DNA from: Anodontia alba | Taxonomy: Eukaryota > Mollusca > Bivalvia > Lucinida > Lucinidae | DNA: 64,000 nucleotides | Reading direction: 5' to 3' | NCBI GenBank assembly: GCA_964016985.1 | Contig: OZ024831.1 | Span: 85,826,095 to 85,890,094, forward strand | Position numbers and translations under genes: made by a program | Shown here: in pieces, positions 33,780-44,710 of the stretch | Numbering within the stretch: position 1 is the stretch's first letter | How the letters are laid out: every line of letters begins with the position of its first letter | The notes under the pieces: model-generated | Told to the model about the DNA's origin: nothing | What the model saw: the letters and a program-made list of their open reading frames with translations, nothing else | Database searches by the model: none

Positions 33780-34536
33780 TGAACTTAACAAAGTCACTGG
33801 ACCGTGAAACAAAGGTCATAAGTGACCCAGTTTTGGGATAAACATTTGAGCAATATTCATGACGATTAGAAGGTTTACCTTTGATTTGGCATGGTCACCT
33901 CGTATTGATCCTAAGTGGCCAGTTTAAAACTTGACCTAGAAATCATCAAGACAAACATTTTGGGCAAGATTCATGATGATTACTGTAAAATATGACTTCT
34001 AGAGTGTTAACAAGGTTTTCTTTTGCGTTGATCTGGTGACCTAGTTTTCTTTATCCCCAAATGACCCAATTTCAAACTTGACCTAGAAATCATCAAGACA
34101 ACATTTTAAGCAAGTTTCATGATGATTACTTTTAAAATGTGACCTCAAGAGTTTTTAAAAGGTTTTCCTTTGATTAAGCCTGGTGACCTATTTTTATTTA
34201 TTTTTACCGCGAGTGACTCAGTTACGAACTTGATCTATAAGACAAACATTCTGAGCAAGATGCATTATGATTACTTAAAAAATGTGACCTCTAGAGTCAA
34301 TGAGAATGTTAACAACAATTTCCTTTGAGTTGGTCAGGAGGTCTAGTTTTTGACTCTAAGTGACCAAGTTTTGAACTTGAAATAGATTTCATAGAGGCAA
34401 CCATTCTTTGCAAGGTTAATAAAACTGGGTCAAAACTGTGATATCTAGAATGTTAATAAACTAATTGTTGAAGACGGACAGACGACGGAAGGAGTGATCA
34501 CAAAAGCTCACCCTGAGCATTTGCTCAGGTGACCTA
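33780..34536 (-). mobile_element. H5: partial Helentron-like element
   Basis: Read on the minus strand from 34536 it starts TAGGTCACCTGAGCAAATGC with TCAGGGTGAGC. H1-type monomers follow (TTAACATTCTAGATATCACA, GGTCAAAAACTAGA). It is truncated at the Tc1-like junction near 33780. Confidence 0.8.
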
Positions 34537-34584
34537 AAACATCATCAGGTTGTCATCTGCTGAATTAGCCCAGAGAGTGGTTAA
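34537..34584. mobile_element. MITE TTAA-3 right half
   Basis: CATCATCAGGTTGTCATCTG ... GCCCAGAGAGTGGTTAA matches the end of TTAA-3. H5 joins it at the same internal position at which H4 joins its copy. Confidence 0.8.
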
Positions 34585-35219
34585 GGTAATTTCATTTACC
34601 ATCATTGTCACGATTTCTAATGAAAACCAATGCTCTTTACAATATAGCCAACTAGCCTAAAATGTTAGACACGAACGAAACCAGTCAGTGACCATATCGC
34701 AGTGGCGGGTATAAAACGAGACAGTGATGACACACTGATTAGTCGAAGTCACGAAGTCATACCAGACAGTAATATATCACCACGCCTGTCTGTACAGCAA
34801 AAAGAAGGCTGTATGATCTAAATACATATCTAGGTTGTTTTTATGACCGGGATCTTGTCATTATTACTTGTATTCAAGATCTTGTCATTTTTTTTTTATC
34901 CAAATCTTGTATTTGTTTTTAGTTGAGATCTTGTTTTTTTTTTTGTTTTTGTTTTTTTTTTCCGTCGGTCGTCCCGTCCGTGCCTCAACAATCTTTTAAA
35001 GGACAGGTCCTCCAAAACTTTTTAAGTAATTTAAATTGCAACGTCAGAAAACGTACCTTTCGAACATATGTGCCCTGTCAAGAATGCAAAATGTCTTCAT
35101 GTGATCAGATGCACAGGCTGATTTGAGTCTTCGTTGGTCGTACATGACACAAGGTTCGCTTTCTCACTGTGCGGCTCATTTGAATCTATCTAGGTGGAAA
35201 TTGTACTGGATAGGGCGAA
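34585..35219. other. Unique stretch with a promoter candidate
   Basis: Apart from the TATA box at 34710 and T-rich runs at 34888-34960, I see no repeat and no coding exon. A non-coding first exon of the gene at 38638 could lie at about 34740-34830; a convincing donor was not found. Confidence 0.4.
34710..34716 (+). promoter_or_regulatory. TATA box candidate
   Basis: GGCGGGTATAAAACGAGACA is a good TATA context in otherwise unique sequence. A start near 34738 would fit CACACTGATTAG. The next coding start on this strand is the ATG at 38638, so it may drive that gene through a non-coding exon. Inference only. Confidence 0.4.
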
Positions 35220-35430
35220 TTAAACCCATTTATGCCGAATAGACTTTCCTACACTCAATCTTCGGACCGGTCCATTTCTAGTATAAGGGATGTGTGGTTA
35301 GTTTTTATTGTCGCCACGTTTTATAGAAATTCTTGTATTAAACGCAAATAGTGTAGACCCTGATCAGACGCCGCGTTCTGCACTGGTTCCCAATGTCCCT
35401 TTTATGGAATGCTAGGCATAAATGGGTTAA
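35220..35430. mobile_element. MITE TTAA-2 copy 1
   Basis: TTAA-bounded ends ACCCATTTATGCC and GGCATAAATGGG. The interior keeps GTGTAGACCCTGATCAGACG and CCGCGTTCTGC but lacks the right arm of the hairpin. Confidence 0.85.
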
Positions 35431-35509
35431 GTTTAGTTTTATGACGGACAGCCACTTTGACTGGTTGCCATGTCACCTTAAAAGTCCCATAGGTAAACGA
35501 AAAAATGTT

Positions 35510-38005
35510 AAATGACATCTCCATAGCTAGAGTCAACAAACTATTCGCTGCTTATCACGCAGACCAGAAGTCAACACACTGTTCGCTGCTCATCAAGCAG
35601 ACCCAAAGTCAACAAACTGTTCATGGCTTCTCCAGCAGACGAGAAGTCCACACAGTGTTCAATGCTCATCCAGCAGACCAGAAGTCAACACACTTCATTG
35701 CTCATCCAGCAGACCCGAAGTAAACACATTGTTCGCTGCTCATCCAGCAGACCCAAAGTCAACACAATGTTCGTTGCTAATCCAGCAAACCCGAAGTCAA
35801 CACACTATTCACTGCTCATTCAGCAGACCCGAAGTCAGCACACTTCACTGCTCATCCAGCAGACCCGAAGTCAACGCACTGTTTGCTGCTTTTCCAGCAG
35901 ACCTAGCCAACACACTGTTCGCTGCTTATCTAATAGACCAGAAATCAACACACTGTTTGCTGTTGATCAGGCAGGCCCGGTCAACACACTGTTCGCTGCA
36001 TATCCAACATATTAGAAGTCAAGACACTGTTCGCTGCTTATCCAGCAGACCAGAAGGCAATATACTGTTCGCTGATTATCCAGGAGACCAGAATTCAACA
36101 CATTGTTCACTGCTTATCCAGCAGACCCGGAGTCAATACACTGTTCACTGCTCATCCAGCAGACCAACAGTCAACACACTGTTCACTGCTCATCCAGCAA
36201 ACCTGAAGTAAACACTGTTCACTGCTTACCCAGCATACCAGAAGTAAACATACTGTTTGATGTTCATCCAGCAGACCCGAAGTCAACACACTGTTCACTG
36301 CTCATCCAGCAGACAAGAAGTCAACACACTGTTCACTGCTCATCCAGCAGACCCGAAGTCAACACACTGTTCACTGCTCATCCAGCAGACCAGAAGTCAA
36401 CACACCGTTCACTGCTCATCCAGCAGACCCGAACTCAACACACTGTTCACTGCTCATCCAGCAGACCAGAAGTCACCACTCTGTTCGCTGCTTATCCAGC
36501 AGACCAGAAGTCAACACACTGTTCGCTGCTCATCCAGCAGACCCGATGTTAATACACTGTTTCCTACTCATCCAGCAGACCAGAAGACAGAGGTCAACAC
36601 CTTGTTCGATGCTCATTGAGCAGGCCTGAATGCAAAACACTGTGTTCGCTGCTCATCCAGCAGAACAGATGTCAACTAACTGTTCGCTGCTCATCAAGCG
36701 GAACTGAAGTCAATACACTGTTTCCTGTTCATCCAGCAGAACCAAAGTCAACACACATTTCGCTGCTTATCCAGCAGACCCGGTCAACACACTGTTCCCT
36801 GCTGATCCTGCAGAACCGAAGTCAACACTCTGTTCGCTGTTTATCATGCAGATCCGAATTCGACACACTGTTCGCTCTTCATCAAGCAGACCTAGTCAAC
36901 ACACTGTTTGCTTTTCATCCAGCAGAAGAGAAGTCAACACACTTTTCACTGCTAAGCCAGCACATCCGAAGTCAACATACTTTTCGCTGCTCATCCAGCA
37001 GACCCGAAGTCAAAACGTTTGCTGCTCATCCAGAAGACCCGGTCAACACAACATTCGGTGCTCATCCAGCATACCCCAAAACACACTATTGGCTGCTCAT
37101 CCAGCAAACCCGAAGTAAACTCGCCATTCGCTGCTCATCCAGGACACCCGGTCAACTCACTGTTCGCTGCTCATCCAGCACACCCGAAATCAACTCATCA
37201 TTTACTGCTCATACGGCAGACCCGGGTAACAACATACTGGCTTCTCATCTAGCAGACGCGTTCAACACATTGCTCACTGTTCATCAAGCAGACCACCTGA
37301 AGTCAGCACACTGTTCCCTGCTGATCCAGCAGACGCGAACAGACTGATCGCTGTTCATTAAGCAAACGTGAAGTCAAGAAACTGTTCGCTGCTGATCCAG
37401 CAGACGCGAAGTCAACACACTTTTCGCTGTTCATCAAGCAGACCTGAAGTCAACACACTGTTCCCTTCTGATGTAGCAGACGCGAAGTCAACGCACTACT
37501 CACTCTTCATCAGTCAGACCTGAAGTCAATACACTGTTCCCTGCTGATTCTCAAGCAGACCTGAAGTCAACACACTATTCGCTGCTCATCCAGCAGACCC
37601 AGTCAACACACTGTTCATCCAGCAGATCCGGTCCACTAATTGTGACCTGCTGATCCAGCAGAACCGAAGTCAACACACTGTTCGCTGCTCATCAAGCAGA
37701 CCTGAAATCAATACACTGTTTGCTGTTCATCCAGCAGAACCGAAGGCAACACACTGTTCGCTGCTCATTCAGCAGAACCGGTCAACACACTGTTCGCTGC
37801 TTATCAAGGGGACCTGAAGTCAACACACTGTTCCCTGCTGATTCAGCAAAAGCGAAGTCAAGCGATGTTCGCTGTTCATCAAACAGACCTGGTCAACACA
37901 CTGTTCGCTGCTGATCGAGAAGAACCGGTCAAACCACTGTTCGCTGCTCCTCAAGCAGGCCTGAAGTCAAAACAATGTTCGCTGCTCATCCAGTAGACCC
38001 GACTG
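35510..38005 (+). repeat. 38-bp minisatellite, about 65 copies
   Basis: The unit is AGTCAACACACTGTTCGCTG + CTCATCCAGCAGACCCGA. Some units are 36 bp because AA is missing (CCCGGTCAAC). Three units equal 114 bp, so each frame reads a 38-residue repeat (VNTLFTAHPADPKSTHC...). Stops are rare in all three plus frames, giving open frames of up to 243 codons. Copies at 36250-36550 are the most alike; the right part is more mixed. Units with CTGATCCAGCAGACGCG or CATCAAGCAGACCTG form sub-types. Confidence 0.95.
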
Positions 38006-38525
38006 GCTACGTTAACAGACCGCTTTAATATCAGGTTCCAAATATTTCTATGGACAGTTGTAAAATGGAAAACTCTACCATGGCGAACAAAAACAAAACG
38101 GTATTAAAATAAACCACAAAATTTCTTGAAAGTTGACTACCCCGGGTCCAGAGTTACAGATCTTAATTTGTCAATGATGCGAAAGTATGTTATCATCGCT
38201 GCGGGGAAAAAAAAAAAAAAAAAAAAAAACATTCGGGAGACTTCTCAAAAAACTGTTTGCTTCACGTGCTTAGACATTTTGCGGAGACTAACCTTTCCAC
38301 TTTATGTGCCAGACAAATAGAGGTTAATGCATTATGTACCGAGTTTGAAATACATGTATTTCCCGAGAGATTTGGAGATCCGAAGAACAAATGAGTGCAT
38401 TAATAATTAGCACGACTCTGTTTATAAGATTTGCAAGTCTACAGGGAAATATTTCTTGTATTTTAAACCCAATGTGTATTAGCGTATATATTTATACATA
38501 TCATAAAAAATGCTTTTGTCTTCAG
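38006..38525. other. Intron-like stretch before the 38.6 kb exon
   Basis: No repeat except an A run (38208-38229). It ends in TGCTTTTGTCTTCAG (38511-38525), a good splice acceptor. Confidence 0.45.
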
Positions 38526-38637
38526 ATTCTGTTTTACACTCCTTTGACATTTTCAAATGACATCAATAAGTTTTACGACATGTCATTGTCTACACTCGTT
38601 GCGTGGCGTAATTAATCATCGTCTTAACGATGCCAAA

Positions 38638-38757
38638 ATGGTTAAAGAAAACTTGATCCCGAGTATGGAAGGCAACTCCACAACACTTTACATGGAGCCG
38701 GAAAACATCTCGGTTGGAGCGCTACATATGCAAGATCGCCTGCGTGACTTAGATAAG
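38638..38757 (+). CDS. First coding exon of an unidentified gene
   Basis: The ATG stands in a strong context (GCCAAAATGG) and opens 40 codons ending in phase 0 at the consensus donor GATAAG|GTAAGA. An acceptor at 38525 would make 38526-38637 the 5' leader part of the exon. The peptide starts MVKENLIPSMEGNSTTLYME and ends HMQDRLRDLDK. It has two N-glycosylation sequons (NST at residue 13, NIS at residue 23) and no signal peptide, which would suit the outer tail of a membrane receptor or transporter, but nothing is recognised. A possible next exon is 39534-39567, between TTCGTTTTCTAG and ATAG|GTAAAA; it reads hydrophobic YLLYLWYQCLI and is weak. The intron right after the donor is a tandem array that repeats the donor itself. 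Confidence 0.6.
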
Positions 38758-39500
38758 GTAAGACGGGATTCCAAAACTATGGTGCACCTAAATACCCCTA
38801 GGCACTCTACGACATCCAGGACAATCTTTTAGTGCCATCCTGCCTTTGCTCAGGTCTGTGCACTCGGAATAGATGAGGTAAGATGGAATACCAAACTTAT
38901 GGTGGCACTTCAAGGCATCCTACGACACCCCAGGACAATCTTTTGGTGTCATCCTGCCTTTACTCCAGGCTGTGCACTCAGAATAGATAAGCTTCGATGA
39001 GATACCAAAACTATGGTGCGTATAAAAACACTTCAAGGCACCCTACGACACCCCAGGACAATGTTTTGGTGTCATCCTGCTTTTACTCAAGTCTGTGCAC
39101 TCAGAATAGATGAGGTAATATGGGATACCAAAACTATAGTGCACCTAAACACTTAAGGCACCCTACTACACCCTAGGACAATCTATTAGCGTCATCCTTT
39201 ACTCAAGGCTGTGCACTCAGAATAGATGAGGTACGTAAGATGGGACACCGAAACTATGGTGCGCCTAAACACTTCAAAGCACCCTACGACACCCCGGGAC
39301 AATCACTTGGTGTTATCCTGCCTCTACTCAAGTCTGTGCACACAGAACAGATGAGGTAAGATATGATACTAAAACTGATGCACCTAAACACTTCAAGGTA
39401 CCCTACGACAACCAGGACACTCTTTTGGTGTCATCCTGCCTTTACTCAAGGCTGTGCACTCAGACTAGATGAGGTAAGATGGAATACCACCGAGAAAGCA
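38750..39500 (+). repeat. ~118-bp tandem array carrying splice-donor copies
   Basis: About six to seven units contain ACCAAAACTATGGTGCACCT, CCCTACGACACCCCAGGACA and CTGTGCACTCAGAATAGATG. Each unit begins with a copy of the exon/intron border: GATAAGGTAAGACGG (38752), GATGAGGTAAGATGG (38873, 39468), GATGAGGTAATATGG (39110), GATGAGGTACGTAAG (39223), GATGAGGTAAGATAT (39350). Confidence 0.9.
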
Positions 39501-39720
39501 GAGGTGATGTTATCGTGTGTGTTCGTTTTCTAGTACCTGTTGTATTTATGGTACCAGTGTTTGATAGGTAAAAATCTGCTGTTGGTCATGGCCTTACTTA
39601 TTTGGTATTCTTAGGTAGGCCTGAGAACGTTCTTTAGTTTGATGGTAGACCGAGAGGACCTGTCAAATTGTGGAAGGCGTGCTGTGTAATTGTATCCGTT
39701 ACAGTTACTAAAGCAATATA

Positions 39721-40049
39721 CAGTTGACTCTCGTTATCTCGACCTCGCTTATCTCGAATAACAGCTTATCTCGAAGTGAAAATCTAGTCCCTGCCTAAAT
39801 ATGAAAATCTAGTAACAAGTAACAAAATATTGTGGAAAAGAGGAGAAATTGCTCATAAGGAGCAATTTCTCCTCATTTCCACAATTTTTCAACATATCTC
39901 TAACTTCAAGTCCAATTACATATATATAAGTTAAATGTGGTTGTTCGATTTATTTTTTCCTCAATTCTGCAAATCTTATATGTCGAAGTACGGATATCTC
40001 GAAGTATTTTAGAGAGTCCCTTAGAATTCGAGATAACGAGAGTCGACTG
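39721..40049. mobile_element. MITE TA-1 copy 1 (pogo/Tigger-like ends)
   Basis: CAGTTGACTCTCGTTATCTC and the inverse of GAGATAACGAGAGTCGACTG, flanked by TA at 39719-39720 and 40050-40051. Centre hairpin GAGGAGAAATTGCTCATAAG / GAGCAATTTCTCCTC. Confidence 0.92.
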
Positions 40050-40565
40050 TATTGGAAAAGCTACTTATATCGGCTGCTTGGCTAGCGGTTTGAGGTACGT
40101 TTCCACATACAATAATCATCATTTGCTTCTACGATTTGTCAGAAGTTAATGGTGGTGGTTTTCGGACCAGTAAAGTTAATTTTGTTTGCAATTCAAAATC
40201 GTCCAGTTTCATAGATATTTCATTCATTGATGGCCTCTGTTTCGTATGTTAAGAAAAAAAAAAAAAAAAAAATAATAAATAAATAAATGGAAAGGGTGTT
40301 TCATTTTTTGGACAATTGTTAACCTCGCGAAAATGTCCATACAATATTCATTAATGACAAAATATGGCTTTCTAAGCTTTTTCAAAAGCCAGCTTTGTAA
40401 AGGAAATGTTTCATTGCTCTAGGAGGAAGTATTTCCTCCAAGGAATTATAAGATTCTTATATTTCCCTGAGAAATTACTAAAATAGCACAGCGTCAGACA
40501 AGTACTACTGATGAATACTAGCAGTGCAGTAAAGATGGTCTAAACCTGCACAAAGACAGAACCTC
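40050..40565. other. Gene-free stretch
   Basis: An A-rich run at 40254-40288 is the only repeat. No exon seen. Confidence 0.4.
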
Positions 40566-40603
40566 ACCCCCCCCCCCCCCCACCACCCCCCCCCCCCCCC
40601 CCA

Positions 40604-40634
<31 letters not shown>
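40566..40634. repeat. Poly-C followed by poly-A
   Basis: Two C runs and an A run of about 30 bases. Minus-strand frames through it are artefacts. Confidence 0.95.
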
Positions 40635-40637
<3 letters not shown>

Positions 40638-40674
40638 CACGAAGGCTTGCGTACGTATCTTTCTGCGTAACAAT

Positions 40675-40920
40675 AGTTAACGGGACTGAACAGACCTGTG
40701 CAGTTATCCGCCTTTTTACACGGGAGACAACTTTTGCGACTTGCTGTTTGCTTCTTTTGCACATCAAGTCCCTACTGAAAAGGGTCTTCTCTAAACGGAA
40801 AGAATTTGCCCCCTTTGGGAGCTAATTCTTTCCTTATAGTGTGGACCCTTTTTCAGAAGGGGACACGACCAATTTTGACAGTTATCTCCCCTGAAATTGT
40901 ATCCTTTTTCCTTGATGTCA
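40675..40920. mobile_element. Family E hairpin MITE
   Basis: CCCTACTGAAAAGGGTC ... GGAAAGAATTTGCCCCCTTT / GGGAGCTAATTCTTTCC ... GGACCCTTTTTCAGAAGGGG. Flanks ACACGGGAGACAACTTTTGC and GACAGTTATCTCCCC are family features. Confidence 0.8.
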
Positions 40921-41204
40921 AAAGTCCATCAACGCTTTTGCCATCTTGGTGTACTCCAGAAAGCCAATTTAGATGATTTTAGTCAATGACCAAAGTTAAA
41001 AACTGCGTGAAATGGCTGTTAACGGAAACAGAATTCACATGCAACACATATCCCTGATCAAACTTAATGATCCATTAGCAAGCTAATGGTAAAAATCAGC
41101 AAGGGACCATCGTAAATCAGATTTCAGTTTTACCCTGCAGAAGATAACTTGTTATTCAAGGCCTTTTAAAAGATAATTACTATCATGTACAGTTTTTTTT
41201 CCGT

Positions 41205-41293
41205 CCTGTAAATAATCTACAGGCGCCCGTAAAATTTACGGTAAATGCGTTGGCAGCCAGTTGCCAGTATTTTACCGTAAACTCTACAGGACT
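41205..41293. repeat. Short foldback with TTTACGGTAAA arms
   Basis: GTCCTGTAAATAATCTACAGG ends are echoed by CTACAGGAC. TAAAATTTACGGTAAATGC and GTATTTTACCGTAAAC flank TTGGCAGCCAGTTGCCA. Confidence 0.7.
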
Positions 41294-41745
41294 TTTTTCA
41301 TTTAAAAGTACGCTCGTATATTTAAGACGCTAAAATGAGACCAAAAATGGTACCACTCACTAATGATTTTATTGCCTCTACACAGGCGTTGTGCAAGAGA
41401 TCAAAGACATTGTGATAAAGAGGTGATTATGAATTCCTAGCAGAGGGTTGTAAAGAGACCTTCTGAAGGGTAATAACTGTTTTGAGATGATTAAGTTACC
41501 TATGGATCACATAAATATATAAGCCAGTGCTACATTCGATTATTAGGCCCTCTGTCAGTCTTTGTTTACTGACAGAATAATAGGTTTTGTTGTGTCCAGT
41601 CTCTTATCTATGATAAGACCTATGACTGAGACATATCTTATATTTATGTCTTTAACAACAGATAATATCACAAACAAGAAAATCGGTGAAGCCGAAGGAT
41701 GTTCCCCGAAAATGCGCAGTAGTGGGAGGGTTACGTTAGTAAAAA
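41294..41745. other. Gene-free stretch
   Basis: A 62-codon open frame at 41562-41750 shows no domain or splice context. Confidence 0.35.
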
Positions 41746-42790
41746 AGTAAAATACTTTAAGAGATATGCTACGGACAAGCTTAGTATTGCAAAAATTAAG
41801 ACGGGAAGTAACTCAGTAATCACTTGTAACAGAGTTACAGTTCTTGCACTAGCCGCCTCTCAATGTATCAAATTTCATCTTATCTTCTTTTTTACTTTCA
41901 GACATAAGCTCCGGAAAGCTTTTTATTGCAAAAAATTAAGAAGGGAAATAACTCCATAAATACTGACGATATGGTTATGGTTCTTGCATTCTGCACTTCT
42001 CCTCGTAACCCTCTATCACTGTATCAAGTTTCATTTATTTATCTTAAACACTTTCAGAGATATGCTCCGGACAAGCTTACTACTGCAAAAATTAGGAAGG
42101 GAAATAATAATTGCAATTACTTGTGATAGAGTTACGGTTCTTGCACTCTGCACTTTCTCTGATGGCCATCTATCAAGTTTCATTTAATTCCCTTCTTTAG
42201 TTTCAGAGATATGCTCCGGACAAGCTTTTTATTGCAAAAAAATAAGAAGGGGAGTAACTACGTAAATACTGGTGACATGGTTATGGTTCTTGCATTCTGT
42301 ACTTTTCCTCATAGCCCTCTATCACTAAATCGTTTCATTCATTTACCTTCAACACTTTTAGAGATATGATCCGGACAAGCTTACTATTGCAAATATTAGG
42401 AAGGGAAATAACTAATTACTTGTGATAGAGTTACGGTTCTTGAACTCTGCACTTCCTCTGATGGCCATCTATCAATGTCTCAAGTTTCATTTAATTCCCT
42501 ACTACTTTCAGAGATATGCTCCGGACAGGCTTTTTTATTGCAAAAAAAAAAAAAAAAAAAAAATAATAAAATAAAATAAAATAAAAAGGGAAGTAACTCC
42601 GTAAATATTGGTGATAGGGTTATGGTTCTTGTATTTTGCAATTCCCCTTATGGCCCTCTACCAGTGTATCAAGTTTCATTAAATTACCTTCAATACTTTT
42701 GGAGATATGCTCCGGACAAAAGTGTGACGGATGGACGGACGGATAAAGCGGCGACTCATATACTTAAAAAGGTGACGATGCCGAAAAAGT
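41746..42790 (+). repeat. ~150-bp tandem array, seven units
   Basis: AGATATGCTCCGGACAAGCT recurs near 41763, 41910, 42058, 42208, 42363, 42512 and 42703, with AAGGGAAATAACTCCGTAAA and TATCAAGTTTCATTTA blocks. It ends in GTGACGGATGGACGGACGGA, a kind of tail also seen at 44.05 and 58.65 kb. Probably another satellite-cored mobile element. Confidence 0.85.
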
Positions 42791-43480
42791 GTATTTTCTT
42801 TTAAATATCTGCGTTATCAGCCGGTTTTATTTCATTCAGTCGCAAACAACAGTCGGCGGACATCTGTCAACAATAAGCTGATGAAGGTGTTTAAAACCCT
42901 TCACTCCAACTTTCGATTTCGATCCTTCTTTCCAACGTCGCCATTATGTAAACCGAAACGAAAGTGATACGTAAAACACGACCTGATTGGCTGTCTTATT
43001 GTAGTCTTAAAATAGACATTTCGGTTTTCCCGAGGTTAACTGATGATGACTTTTAATCGGTTTTCCCTAGAACATGTTGATAAGATCTGGCTTTAATATA
43101 CAGACAGGTGTTCTCCATTTACATGAATTATACAATATAAAAAATAACAGAATACACATGCGAACAACAAACATGCTAGGTCACCAATACCTCTTGAATG
43201 AAAATACAAATAAAACAGTTTTGTATCTGTAGCACTACTGGGACCCAACAAGTTGGAAAACATTTCAAAACAATCATCAGAGCTGGATTTCAGATCTGGT
43301 ACTTTTAAGAGCAATTTGGAAAACGATGCAATCCTTAATTTTTATATTTTCTATAAAATAGTAAACATTTCCTCATTTTCTACGCGATTCCATTTCGTAC
43401 AACTTCTCTGTCGCGTGGAATTGGCAGGATTAATATAGGGAACACTAAACATTCCTACATAGCTGTAGGCCTCATGGTTC
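42791..43480. other. Unique stretch
   Basis: No supported exon. GAAACGAAAGTGA (42957-42969) resembles an interferon-regulatory-factor element, next to a short minus-strand ATG (42943) reading MATLERRIEIESWSEGF and a stop. Confidence 0.35.
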
Positions 43481-43716
43481 CAGAGAAGAAGATTTTTAAG
43501 TTTTCCCATTATAAGTCTGTGGGAGCTAATGATCTCCGGGGTGTGTCCAGTTTGGACCCCAGGGGCATGTTGGCAGGATTTATGAAGGAGACCACTTCAC
43601 ATTGCTAAATGCTTAATCTATTAGGCGGCCATGTTTTTTGACGAATCATTATGGTTTTAACAATCTTTGTAGAGAGTCACCAAAGGAACATTTCTGCTAA
43701 ATTATATCGAAAATCG

Positions 43717-43794
<78 letters not shown>

Positions 43795-44140
43795 CCCCGC
43801 CTTCTCTGACGCCCCGCCTCCTCTGACGGCTTGAACAATCTTGACAGAGGGTCTCAAACAGAACATTTCTGCCAAATTATATTGAAATTTGTCCAGTGGT
43901 TTCTGACAAGAAGATCTTGAAAGTTTTCTATATAGGTGTATAACCAGAATCCTGCAAGGATTCCAAATCTGAATACAATTTTCAATCATTATCACCCATA
44001 GATCAATAGATCAAGCCTGTGAAATATGGTTTAGGAGATGTTTTAAAGAAATTGTGGACGGACGGTCAGACGAATGACGACGACGGACAATGAGTGATTA
44101 CAAAAGCCCTTCACTCTCGAGCCTTCAGCTCAGATGAGCT
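43481..44140 (+). repeat. Satellite-cored element, two to three diverged units
   Basis: ACAATCTTTGTAGAGAGTCA ... GAACATTTCTGCTAAATTAT and ACAATCTTGACAGAGGGTC ... GAACATTTCTGCCAAATTAT are repeat units. The right end has GGACGGACGGTCAGACGA and CAGCTCAGATGAGCTGATAA, similar in plan to H1-H4. Confidence 0.65.
43721..43793. repeat. (AT)n microsatellite
   Basis: About 36 perfect AT dinucleotides inside the tandem element. Confidence 0.97.
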
Positions 44141-44710
44141 GATAAAAAAAAACAACTTTCCACAGACAAAGTAAGAGATTGCGCAAAATGTTTTTTTTTT
44201 TATTTTTTATTTTGAAGTTCTAGCACTGACCAGAACACTTATACTTATATCAACTGGGCCCAAGTTTACAATAATTCCTTAGAGTTAAGGCTTTCCTTAA
44301 GTTTACGTCCGAAAATTTAAGATAATAAGGTACTTAAGGTTAATTAAAAAAAAAGAATAGTTTTATGTAAGATTTATAGACGATATCGAACTGTACTTAT
44401 TATTTTAGTCGTTGAAATCATCAACTTTCTGCTTTGCAAACCTCCACCCTTAAAGTTAAGGTCGACTTTAACTTGAAGGACGATTGTAAATCTGAACGCT
44501 GGTGTATTTTTTCGCCGTTACTTTATTTAGCATGATTTATGTCTGTCACGGCAAGAACAACACGATTCTGTTTCTGTAGAATTTATTCATCAAATGAACA
44601 TCAGGATTTATTACTGTTATTTTGAGGTCTGTGAATTAATGTATCAGACAACCAGCCAATCAGCGCATTTTATGTAGTCATTTTTAAATAATTGTGTCAC
44701 GAAAATAGAG
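44141..44710. other. Gene-free stretch
   Basis: AACTGGGCCCAAGTTTACAA and TTAAAGTTAAGGTCGACTTT hint at an old palindromic element (44255-44495), too decayed to define. Confidence 0.35.

Noticed and set aside
35505..37914. Overlapping plus-strand frames of up to 243 codons
   Set aside because: All are the 38-bp minisatellite; the same peptide repeat appears in each frame.
40505..40767. Minus-strand frames with Phe and Gly runs
   Set aside because: Poly-A and poly-C read through.
43093..43314. Minus-strand frame with VPDLKSSSDDCFEMFSNLLG
   Set aside because: The first third looks coding, but there is no clear acceptor and the rest is AT-rich and hydrophobic; not enough to call.
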